Shown here piece after piece: positions 14,983 through 21,298 of a stretch of 21,298 nt of DNA. Where the stretch lies: positions 1-21,298 of the forward strand of contig DATIYM010000073.1 in assembly GCA_035517615.1 (NCBI GenBank), in the 5' to 3' direction. This DNA is from AG25 sp035517615 (GTDB lineage: Bacteria; Gemmatimonadota; Gemmatimonadetes; Gemmatimonadales; GWC2-71-9). The notes beneath the pieces were generated by a model. It did not search any database, was not told the origin of the DNA, and saw nothing but the letters and a program-made list of their open reading frames with translations. The position numbers were made by a program, and so were the translations under genes. Numbering within the stretch: position 1 is the first letter of the stretch; each line of letters opens with the position of its first letter.

Positions 14983-15976
14983 GCGCCGCCAGTACCGCGT
15001 GGACGTCTTCCAGCTGGACCTCCTCGATGCAGGGGTGTGCCGCGCGCACGCAACGTTTTTCGGCGCACGGATGGCAGGGCAATCCCACGCTCTTCGAAAC
15101 GGTCATCGAATGTGACTGGTAGGTACCCCAGCGGACCGGATCGTTCGGCCCCGTGATCGCGACACAGGGGGTCCCAAGCGCCTCGGCAATATGCAGCGGA
15201 GCGGAATTGTTGCACACCACGAGCCGCGCGCCACTCACGAGGGCATAGAACTCGGGTAGCGAAGGGAACTCGGCCTCTACCATGCCATCGAGTTCCGCCC
15301 TGATGCGGTGGATTGTCGCGCGATCTTCGTCCCCTCCCACGAGCTTCACCGGGACTCCGGCCGCGATCAACTCACGGATAACCGCTACAACCTTGCCTTC
15401 ACTCCACTGCTTGAACCGCCAGCTCGCGCCGGGGTGCACGAGAACATACGACCGCGGGTGTCCGTTCGGGGAGGGGACGCCGCGGAGCGCCGGGGCCGCG
15501 TCGACATCGGCTCCGGTCCATGAACGCACCAGATCCACGTATTCACGGTATCGCGGCACGCCGCGAGGTCGCGGCACCGTCCGCACCCAAGGGAGTCCGA
15601 GCGGCGTGGGAGGGAAGTCGACGATTTCGGTTCCCACGCTCGAGCAGAACGCCTGTTCGCGCACATCGCCGCGAAATAAAAGACAGACGTCAGGATCGAA
15701 TCGTTTGAGGTCGCGCCAGGCGTGACGCAGGGCCGCATAATCGATAGTCCAGGGGACGTATTTGTGACGCCAGAGCTTGCCCCGGGTCCAGAACGCCGGA
15801 AAGCGGACATGCACGGCCTTGGGGAGCAGACGAAACAGCGGATCGCCGTGGACGGGATGCGCGACGATGGCGATCTCGGCGTCGGGGCGCGCCTGGGCGA
15901 GCGCGGCCAATCCGGCTGTCGCCGCGACCGCGTCGCCGATGCGCCACAATTCGACGAACGCTATGCGTTGTCGCAC
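14966..15976 (-). CDS. Glycosyltransferase family 9 (heptosyltransferase-like)
   Basis: A 336-residue GT-B protein of the ADP-heptose:LPS heptosyltransferase family. The N-terminal WRIGDAVAATAGLAAL (11-26) is the family opening; G14-D15 correspond to the acceptor-side motif. VHPGASWRFKQW (180-191) and NNSAPLHIAEALGTP (256-270) are the donor nucleotide and phosphate sites. The C-terminal CHPCAEKRC with further C316 gives a four-cysteine cluster often seen in this family. A heptose donor fits the heptose-activation genes of the locus (inference), although some GT9 members use other sugars. The start is GTG 15976 with no strong ribosome site. The gene heads the minus-strand assembly operon. Confidence 0.85.
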   Translation of the reverse strand: MRQRIAFVELWRIGDAVAATAGLAALAQARPDAEIAIVAHPVHGDPLFRLLPKAVHVRFPAFWTRGKLWRHKYVPWTIDYAALRHAWRDLKRFDPDVCLLFRGDVREQAFCSSVGTEIVDFPPTPLGLPWVRTVPRPRGVPRYREYVDLVRSWTGADVDAAPALRGVPSPNGHPRSYVLVHPGASWRFKQWSEGKVVAVIRELIAAGVPVKLVGGDEDRATIHRIRAELDGMVEAEFPSLPEFYALVSGARLVVCNNSAPLHIAEALGTPCVAITGPNDPVRWGTYQSHSMTVSKSVGLPCHPCAEKRCVRAAHPCIEEVQLEDVHAVLAAHGLVH

Positions 15977-16033
15977 TGGCGGAGTCTCGCACGCGGGGTC
16001 CGAGTTTTCAACCCCGGGTGCATATTTTCCGGC
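15977..16033. promoter_or_regulatory. Divergent intergenic region between GT9 and HddC-like genes
   Basis: Only 57 bases separate the divergent starts, so both promoters must lie here or overlap the coding ends. An AT-rich CATATTTTCC sits at 16021-16030, immediately before the plus-strand ATG. No properly spaced -35/-10 pair is visible, and neither gene has a clear purine-rich ribosome site. Confidence 0.35.
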
Positions 16034-16756
16034 ATGTCGAGCCCGCGTACCGCACCGTTCCCTGATGTCGTCGTGCTGGCCGGAGGCTTAGGCACACGCA
16101 TTCGTGGCGTGCTGGGAGGAACCCCCAAGGTTCTCGCGCCGGTTCACGATCGCCCCTTTCTCGCTCTCCTCCTCGACCTGGTGCAGCGGAGTGGAGGCCG
16201 GCGCGTGATCCTGGCGGTGGGACATCAGGCGGGAGCGGTCGAGCGAGTGATGGGAAGCCGCTATGGAGGCGACCTCGAGCTGCTGTACAGTCGCGAGAGC
16301 GCTCCCGCCGGCACGGGCGGCGCGATCGCGTTGGCGGCGCGGCTCGTCCGCACCGCGGATCTCATCGCGCTCAATGGGGACTCGATCGTGCTCGAAGATC
16401 TCGGGTCCGTCTATGCCGCGCACGAGCGCTCGGGTGCGGAGATCACGATCGTCACGGTTCCGATCGAGGACAAGGGCCGGTTCGGCAGCGTGCAAATTGG
16501 AGCAGGCGATCGGATCGTGGGCTTCGTCGAAAAAACCGGAGCGGGTGCGGGGGCGATCAACGCAGGGGTGTACGTGCTCCCCACCGCGCTGGCCGCGACG
16601 TTTCCCGTCCCCTCGTCGCTCGAGCGCGACGTTCTCCCCAAGCTTCTAGCTCACCGCATGCAAGCCTATCGCAGCGCGCGCTGGTTTATCGATATGGGGA
16701 CGCCCGCATCGTACCAACGGTTGCTGGACGAATGGCCGGGCAAAGCGCGCGACTAG
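16034..16756 (+). CDS. hddC: HddC-like heptose-1-phosphate nucleotidyltransferase
   Basis: A 240-residue nucleotidyltransferase close in layout to D-glycero-alpha-D-manno-heptose 1-phosphate guanylyltransferase. It has LAGGLGTRI near the N-terminus with PKVLAPV following, GTGGAI, LNGDS with the metal aspartate, EKTG, INAGVYV, and FIDMGTPASYQRL at the C-terminus, which is the HddC-type ending. The expected reaction makes GDP-heptose from heptose 1-phosphate and GTP. I chose ATG 16034; the open frame runs upstream to 15722, but that part lies antisense to the GT9 gene. It is a lone plus-strand gene facing the minus-strand kinase across only 14 bases, so the pair encodes consecutive pathway steps although divergently regulated. 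Confidence 0.8.
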   Translation: MSSPRTAPFPDVVVLAGGLGTRIRGVLGGTPKVLAPVHDRPFLALLLDLVQRSGGRRVILAVGHQAGAVERVMGSRYGGDLELLYSRESAPAGTGGAIALAARLVRTADLIALNGDSIVLEDLGSVYAAHERSGAEITIVTVPIEDKGRFGSVQIGAGDRIVGFVEKTGAGAGAINAGVYVLPTALAATFPVPSSLERDVLPKLLAHRMQAYRSARWFIDMGTPASYQRLLDEWPGKARD

Positions 16757-16770
16757 GCTCTGACCGGCCC

Positions 16771-17877
16771 CTACGGACACCCGCTCGCCCAGCTCGCCAA
16801 TCCCTGAACCTCGAAGCCGAAGCTCACGAACTGACCGCCCAGCTCTTCCAACGCGCGCCGAACCTGCTTGCGCGCGTCCACCGGCACGAAGACGAGCATA
16901 AACCCGCCGCCGCCGGCGCCAAGAATCTTGCCCGCGAGGGCGCCCTTGTTGCGCGCGGCCGCCGACATCGCGTCGATGCGTTCGTCCGTGATATGCGGAT
17001 TCATCTGCTTTTTCGCGACCGAGGCTTCCTCGAGCAGTTCGGCGAACTGCGCGAGATCGCCCCGGGTGAGCGCGTCCCGCATTTGCGGGCAGAGTTGATG
17101 CAGCCGAGCCATCCCCTCCAGTGTGTCGCGGCGCCCTTCCGCGTAGTAGCGCACCTGCTTCTCGATCAACCCCGATGAGAGCCGGGTGTGGCCGGTGTAG
17201 CACAGCAGGAGGTGGGCTTCCAGATCGTTGAGCACGTCCTGACGTATGCGCAGCGGAGTCACCGCGATCTGGGCGGCCGAGAACTCGATGTGATTGAATC
17301 CGCCGAACGCGGCGGCGTACTGGTCCTGTTTGCCCCCGGCGATCCCGAGATCGCGCCGCTCGATCGTGTAGGCGAGCTCCGCGATTTCGTAAGGATCGAG
17401 CCGGCCGCGCAGCCACTCGAGCATCGCGCCGATGATGGCCACCGTCATCGACGATGAGCTCCCGAGCCCGCTGCCCGGCGGCGCGTCGCTCTGGAGCGAC
17501 AGCTCGAACCCTTCGGTCACGTTGAAACGCCGAATGGCCGCCTTGGCCAGATCGAGCACGCCGTTCGGGATCGGTTCGTCGCCGAGGTTGAACTTGACGT
17601 CGATGTCGAAGTCCAGGGAGCTGATCCGGACATCCGGCTCGGTGCGCGGGACGAGCGACACGTACGAGTACTTGTCGATCGTCGCCACGAGCACCGCACC
17701 GCCGCGGTCATTGTAATACGACGGCAGGTCCGTGCCGCCGCCGGCGAAGCTGATGCGCAGCGGAGACTTGGCCCGCACGAACCGCGGCAGCTCCGTCGCA
17801 TCCCGACGCGTCGTGGCGCCGGCAGATGTCGCGTCGGCATCGTGGTCCAGCCGGCGTAGAATCGGCGCGTCGGTCAT
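16771..17877 (-). CDS. hddA: GHMP-family heptose kinase (HddA-like), second copy
   Basis: A 368-residue GHMP kinase. After a variable N-terminal 33 residues come RAKSPLRISFAGGGTDLPSYY (35-55), PPGSGLGSSSS (133-143) and LGAGGGG near the C-terminus. KQDQYAAAFGG is also characteristic of the D-glycero-D-manno-heptose 7-phosphate kinase branch. It would phosphorylate C1 of heptose 7-phosphate, feeding the HAD phosphatase and an HddC-like transferase. I chose ATG 17877, overlapping the epimerase stop by ATGA; the longer open frame lies inside the upstream gene. The N-terminal extension before the GHMP core is longer than in the kinase at 2826, and the two differ throughout. Confidence 0.85.
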   Translation of the reverse strand: MTDAPILRRLDHDADATSAGATTRRDATELPRFVRAKSPLRISFAGGGTDLPSYYNDRGGAVLVATIDKYSYVSLVPRTEPDVRISSLDFDIDVKFNLGDEPIPNGVLDLAKAAIRRFNVTEGFELSLQSDAPPGSGLGSSSSMTVAIIGAMLEWLRGRLDPYEIAELAYTIERRDLGIAGGKQDQYAAAFGGFNHIEFSAAQIAVTPLRIRQDVLNDLEAHLLLCYTGHTRLSSGLIEKQVRYYAEGRRDTLEGMARLHQLCPQMRDALTRGDLAQFAELLEEASVAKKQMNPHITDERIDAMSAAARNKGALAGKILGAGGGGFMLVFVPVDARKQVRRALEELGGQFVSFGFEVQGLASWASGCP

Positions 17878-18899
17878 GCCGCCCCTCCCTGGCGCGCCAA
17901 CGCGGCCGCGCAACAGCGACGAATCCCCTCCTCCAGGGCGACCTGCGGGCGCCAATTCCCGAGCAGCTCCCGCGCGAGTTGGCACGTCACCGCTTGCCCC
18001 CAAATGACGGTCGGAAAAGACGGATCGAACTCGATGGGAATCGGCTTCCCCACGGCGGCAACCACGAGCCGGGCCACTTCGTCCATGGAAACCCGTCCTT
18101 CGGCACCGACATTCATCGGGGGCAGCCAGTCGCGCTGGTCGAGCGCCTCAGCGGCGCGCAAGACGGCTGCGACAATATCATCGATGTAGCAGTACGACCG
18201 GGTTTCGCGACCGGTTCCCCGCACGATGAAGGGGCCGTTCTTCGGATAATCGAGCGCGCGCCGAATGAAGACCGGGATGGCCGACCCCGTGCGGAGGTCG
18301 TCGTCCTGTCCTGGACCGAAGGCGCCGACGAGCCGCAACGGGGCCGCATGAATCGCACGACCGGAGCGTCGCCCCTCGTGCACGAGCGCCTCGAGCAGGC
18401 GCTCGCCGAACAGTTTTTCCCAGCCATAACTGAGTGTCGGGTTCGCGGGATACGCATCGGGTTCCGCGAGCGGCGGGCTATCGGGAGACGTTTGCCGCTC
18501 ATCCGGATAGACGTGGGCGCTGCTGGCGTAGATCATGATGGTCCCGCCCGTCCGCGCCACGGAGTCGCAGACGTTGGTATCGATTCTGGCGTTTGCAGCC
18601 GCCGTCTGATAGGGCTGCTCGAGATACAATCCGATGCCGCCGACTTTGGCGGCGAAGTGCAGGACCACGTCCATGCCGTCACAGGCGCGGCGCGCGACCT
18701 CACGATCGCTCAGGTCCGCGCGCTGGAACTCGAGGCGCGGGAGCACCCCGCTCAGATGCTCGAGCCGGCCGCGTTCGAGATTGTCGATGCCGCGCAGGTG
18801 GGCGACGCGTCCGGCAAGCTCACGACATAACGCCGAGCCGATGAACCCGGCCGCTCCGGTGACAAGCACCCTCCGCTCATGCCACCAGCCCGGCGTCAC
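17874..18899 (-). CDS. NAD-dependent epimerase, GDP-mannose 3,5-epimerase-like
   Basis: A 341-residue extended SDR with GAAGFIG (15-21), HFAAKVGGIG (81-90, the glycine-rich loop typical of GDP-mannose 3,5-epimerase and GDP-fucose synthase relatives), SSAHVYP (126-132) and Y158/K162 in YGWEK. YCYIDDIV is the usual strand before the C-terminal substrate domain. The likely substrate is a GDP-sugar, perhaps the GDP-heptose made by the neighbouring kinase and HddC-like enzyme (inference). The start is GTG 18899, overlapping the preceding stop by GTGA, so translation is probably coupled. Confidence 0.8.
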   Translation of the reverse strand: MTPGWWHERRVLVTGAAGFIGSALCRELAGRVAHLRGIDNLERGRLEHLSGVLPRLEFQRADLSDREVARRACDGMDVVLHFAAKVGGIGLYLEQPYQTAAANARIDTNVCDSVARTGGTIMIYASSAHVYPDERQTSPDSPPLAEPDAYPANPTLSYGWEKLFGERLLEALVHEGRRSGRAIHAAPLRLVGAFGPGQDDDLRTGSAIPVFIRRALDYPKNGPFIVRGTGRETRSYCYIDDIVAAVLRAAEALDQRDWLPPMNVGAEGRVSMDEVARLVVAAVGKPIPIEFDPSFPTVIWGQAVTCQLARELLGNWRPQVALEEGIRRCCAAALARQGGAA

Positions 18900-19852
18900 A
18901 CCCGCAGGGCCGGCGAGCGCCGGTTGGCGCGGTACCAGGAAACGGTTTGCTCGATGCCGTCCCGCAACGCGGTCCGCGCCCGGAATCCGAGCAGGCGCTC
19001 GGCCTTGGAGACATCGAATCGCCGGCGCGCCTGGCCGCTGGGCTTGGAGCGATTCCAGACGACCCGACCCTGGAATCCGGTGACGTCCACGATGACGTCA
19101 ACCAGCTCGTCCACACGCGTCTCCACCCCAGAGGAGAGATTGACCACTTCGCCTCCTCCCAGGCGCTCGGCGGCCAGCAGCAGCCCTTCGGCGACGTCCC
19201 CCGCGTATACGAAATCACGGCTCGCCTTGCCATCGCCCCACACCTCGACCGACTCCGCGCCATCATCGGCGGCTTCGGTGAACTTGCGCACGAGCGCGGG
19301 CACCACGTGCGCATCGCTCAAATTGAAGTTGTCGTGGGGGCCGTAGATGTTGCCGGGAATCCCGATGACCGCTTCGAAGCCGTATTGCCGATGGTATGCC
19401 TGAGCCTGGATCGTGAGCAACCGCTTGGCGAGTGAGTACGGTGCGCTTTCCTGCTGCGGAAAACCGCTCCAGAAACTGTCCTCGCGCAATGGAATGGGCG
19501 CGTGTTCGGGGTAGCCGCATCCCGCGCCCGCCGCCACGAACTTGCGGACGCTGTGTTGCTGCGCGTAGTGCAGGGTGAACGTGCCGAGCAGCAGATTGAC
19601 GAAAAAGAACTCTGCCGGCCGCTCCTTATTGGGCAGGATCCCACCCACCAGCCCCGCGAGATGCACGACCACATCGGGCCGGTGCTCGCGCATGGCGCGG
19701 TCCGCCTCTTCGGCCCGGGTCAGATCGTAATCCCGGCTCCGCAGCGGAACGATCGTGCCGGCTCCGGCGCGGCGCAGGGCTTCCACGGCGTGATGGCCGA
19801 GAAACCCGCTGGCACCCGTGACCAACACGCGCTGCGACTTCCACCAGCTCAT
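18896..19852 (-). CDS. GDP-L-fucose synthase-like epimerase/reductase
   Basis: A 318-residue extended SDR of the GDP-4-keto-6-deoxy-sugar 3,5-epimerase/4-reductase (Fcl/WcaG) type. It shows GASGFLG (13-19), AGLVGGILPN (66-75), AGAGCGYP (108-115), and Y139/K143 in YSLAK. Compared by eye with E. coli GDP-fucose synthase, the cysteine (C112) is kept, but the catalytic serine position is alanine (A110). ATG 19852 is supported by GGGAGG at 19861-19866, 8 bases away; the longer open frame lies inside the upstream gene. The normal substrate comes from a GDP-mannose 4,6-dehydratase, which is not recognisable in this window, so it may act on another keto-sugar or depend on a gene elsewhere. Confidence 0.75.
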   Translation of the reverse strand: MSWWKSQRVLVTGASGFLGHHAVEALRRAGAGTIVPLRSRDYDLTRAEEADRAMREHRPDVVVHLAGLVGGILPNKERPAEFFFVNLLLGTFTLHYAQQHSVRKFVAAGAGCGYPEHAPIPLREDSFWSGFPQQESAPYSLAKRLLTIQAQAYHRQYGFEAVIGIPGNIYGPHDNFNLSDAHVVPALVRKFTEAADDGAESVEVWGDGKASRDFVYAGDVAEGLLLAAERLGGGEVVNLSSGVETRVDELVDVIVDVTGFQGRVVWNRSKPSGQARRRFDVSKAERLLGFRARTALRDGIEQTVSWYRANRRSPALRV

Positions 19853-19871
19853 CGCGACGTCCTCCCGCGGC

Positions 19872-20810
19872 TCACACGTTCGCGTAGCGGCGCGCGCGCA
19901 GCATCGGCACGGCCCGCAGCAGCTCCGCGATGCCGTCTTCGAGCGACACTTCGGGTCGCCATCCGGTCGCCTCGAGCTTGGCATTCGATACCAGATAGTC
20001 CCGTTTGTCGGGATCTTCGCCGACCGGCGAGGAATGAATCAGCAGCTTGGGCACCTGCTCGCGAATCTTCTCGCACAATTGCCGTTTCGTGAGATTCGCC
20101 GACGAGAGGCCGACGTTGAAAACTTGGCCCGCCATCCGCTCCCGGTGCTCCATTCCCCACACAAAGGTGCGCGCCACGTCGTGCACGTGAATGAAGTTGC
20201 GCCGGAACTGGTCTTCGAACAGCACGATGATCCGCTCATTGACCGCGCGCCACACGAAATCGTTGACGAGCAGATCGAGCCGCATGCGCGGACTCACCCC
20301 AAAGACGGTGGCGAGCCGGAACGTGATACTCGTCCCCAGATCGCGTACCGCCTGCTCGGCTTCCACCTTCGAGCGGCCATAGAGCGAAACTGGTCGCAGG
20401 GGCGACTCCTCGGTACAGAGCGCGTCCCGGTCGCCGATTCCATAGCCACTGTTCGTGTTCGGAAACAGGACGAGCTGGTCTTTCGAGACGAGGCGGCACA
20501 GCATCCGGATGGCGCCGGCGTTCACGCTCTCCGCGAGCGCGGGACTCCGGTCGCAGGCGGGCGCCCCCACAATCGCCGCCAGCGGAACGACGATGTCGGC
20601 ATCCTTGAGCGCGCGCCGCACCAGCGTTTCATCGGCGGCATCGCCGAGCAGGAAGCGAAAACAGGGGTGGCCGGCGACGGATAATAGACTCTGCTGCCCG
20701 AACATGAGGTTATCGAGAACGGTGACTCGATATCCGGCCTGCAGCAAATGCGGGACAAGGCGGGATCCGATATACCCTGCGCCGCCAGTGACGAGTACCT
20801 GACTGGGAAT
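19872..20810 (-). CDS. NAD-dependent epimerase/dehydratase with apparent ATT start
   Basis: A 312-residue extended SDR. The cofactor motif GGAGYIG is at 9-15, PNTNSGYG forms the serine-containing active-site strand, and Y144/K148 lie in YGRSK; NFIHVHDV precedes the C-terminal domain. The first ATG/GTG/TTG in frame is TTG 20747, which would delete the whole cofactor motif. Reading upstream, the frame continues to a stop at 20889-20891 with no ATG, GTG or TTG. ATT at 20808-20810 sits 5 bases after GGAGG and gives an ideal N-terminus, so I assign it as the start. Substrate is unknown; it leads the second sugar-nucleotide operon. Confidence 0.75.
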   Translation of the reverse strand: MPSQVLVTGGAGYIGSRLVPHLLQAGYRVTVLDNLMFGQQSLLSVAGHPCFRFLLGDAADETLVRRALKDADIVVPLAAIVGAPACDRSPALAESVNAGAIRMLCRLVSKDQLVLFPNTNSGYGIGDRDALCTEESPLRPVSLYGRSKVEAEQAVRDLGTSITFRLATVFGVSPRMRLDLLVNDFVWRAVNERIIVLFEDQFRRNFIHVHDVARTFVWGMEHRERMAGQVFNVGLSSANLTKRQLCEKIREQVPKLLIHSSPVGEDPDKRDYLVSNAKLEATGWRPEVSLEDGIAELLRAVPMLRARRYANV

Positions 20811-20815
20811 CCGAT

Positions 20816-20820
20816 CCTCC
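20816..20820 (-). promoter_or_regulatory. GGAGG ribosome binding site supporting an ATT start
   Basis: On the minus strand GGAGG is followed by ATCGG and then ATT (20810-20808), an optimal 5-base spacing. No other start codon fits the site in this frame. This is the main evidence for the non-canonical start. Confidence 0.65.
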
Positions 20821-20928
20821 GTGGCCTGGAACGCACGCGGCCACCGACTCGGGCCGGGCCGGAAGGATATCGGTGCTCCGAAGCAGGGTCAACCGAGAAC
20901 AGGCTTCGTGCCTAAGTTTCCGCAGCGT
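20821..20928. promoter_or_regulatory. Divergent intergenic region between SDR and GT4-type genes
   Basis: The starts of the minus-strand SDR and the plus-strand glycosyltransferase are 118 bases apart, so promoters for both should lie here. No -35/-10 pair close to consensus is visible on either strand, and the plus-strand gene has no strong ribosome site. Confidence 0.35.
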
Positions 20929-21298
20929 ATGGACCCGCTTCGCATCCTGATCTTCCATCACCGGGCGGCGGACGCCTCCAACCTCCGACCGGCGATGCTC
21001 GGCGACGCCCTCGCCGCGCGAGGGCACGATGTGACGATCGTGGGGAACGGCCCAGGCCACAGGTCCTCTGCCTGGGCGACTTCGCATGGGGCAAAGGTGC
21101 GGGGCTTCCCTGTCGTCCTGGGGCATGGGATCGAACACGGCTACGACCCGCTGAACACGTGGTTGCGGCTCGAAGCCACGCAACACGCAACAGCGGACAT
21201 CGTGCATGCGTTCGACTCGCGCCCGGCTGTAATCCTGCCCGCCCTGCGTGCAGTGCGGCGGCTGCACGTGCCTCTGGTACTTGATTGGGCTGACCTCT
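20929..21298 (+). CDS. Glycosyltransferase family 4-like protein (partial, 3' end beyond window)
   Basis: The open frame from ATG 20929 runs to the window edge: 123 residues and no stop. It begins MDPLRILIFHHRAA, contains LGDALAARGHDVTIVGNG (a GT-B N-terminal Rossmann unit), ADIVHAFDSRPA (about 92-103), and VPLVLDWADL at the edge, a pattern typical of the N-terminal half of GT4 glycosyltransferases. The donor-binding C-terminal half is outside the window. Presumably it adds a sugar to the lipid-linked repeat unit at the inner membrane face. It is divergent from the SDR gene. Confidence 0.65.
   Translation, partial: MDPLRILIFHHRAADASNLRPAMLGDALAARGHDVTIVGNGPGHRSSAWATSHGAKVRGFPVVLGHGIEHGYDPLNTWLRLEATQHATADIVHAFDSRPAVILPALRAVRRLHVPLVLDWADL

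Noticed and set aside
15722..16033. N-terminal extension of the HddC-like gene
   Set aside because: Lies antisense to the GT9 coding sequence and encodes no domain; the family begins just after ATG 16034.

Overview
The window is a high-GC, densely packed surface-polysaccharide (O-antigen or exopolysaccharide) locus of a Gram-negative-type bacterium. The envelope genes (Wzz-like co-polymerase, O-antigen ligase/polymerase, MurJ-type flippase, family 9 heptosyltransferase-like enzyme, Tat-type exported beta-helix protein) point to an outer-membrane organism. I cannot place the lineage; the style (GC-rich, many GTG starts, 4-base gene overlaps) fits an uncultured soil or groundwater group. No tRNA, rRNA, CRISPR array, transposase or phage gene was seen.

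Layout. (1) 1-345 is a non-coding leader with a small 8-base tandem repeat and a perfect hairpin. (2) 346-8247 (+) is one tightly overlapping operon: transaldolase, NAD-dependent epimerase, nucleotidyltransferase, GHMP sugar kinase, UDP-glucose-dehydrogenase-like protein, short-chain dehydrogenase, Gfo/Idh/MocA oxidoreductase, and a fused HAD phosphatase plus SIS isomerase. (3) 8320-10018 (+) holds a polyprenyl-phosphate sugar transferase and an FkbM methyltransferase. (4) 15976-10015 (-) is an assembly operon: GT9 glycosyltransferase, Wzz, O-antigen ligase/polymerase, beta-helix protein, MurJ-type flippase. (5) 16034-16756 (+) is an HddC-like nucleotidyltransferase. (6) 20810-16771 (-) is a second sugar-nucleotide operon: SDR epimerase (apparent ATT start), GDP-fucose-synthase-like, GDP-mannose-3,5-epimerase-like, and a second HddA-like kinase. 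(7) 20929 to the window end (+) is the start of a GT4-type glycosyltransferase, cut by the window edge.

How the genes work together (inference from families). Transaldolase can make sedoheptulose 7-phosphate. The SIS half of the fusion (GmhA-like) would isomerise it to a manno-heptose 7-phosphate, a GHMP kinase (HddA-like) would phosphorylate C1, the HAD half (GmhB-like) would remove the 7-phosphate, and an HddC-like transferase would make NDP-heptose. The many SDRs, the Gfo/Idh protein and the odd UGD-like protein would then remodel the activated heptose. The sugar transferase starts the lipid-linked unit, glycosyltransferases extend it, the MurJ-type protein may flip it, and the Wzz/Wzy-type proteins polymerise or ligate it.

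Most notable points: a GmhB-GmhA fusion that keeps an internal ribosome site and ATG at the junction; a UGD homologue whose catalytic cysteine position is threonine; an epimerase whose only well-placed start is ATT behind a strong GGAGG; a probable repeat-derived peptide inside a nucleotidyltransferase; and two separate kinase/nucleotidyltransferase pairs in one locus.
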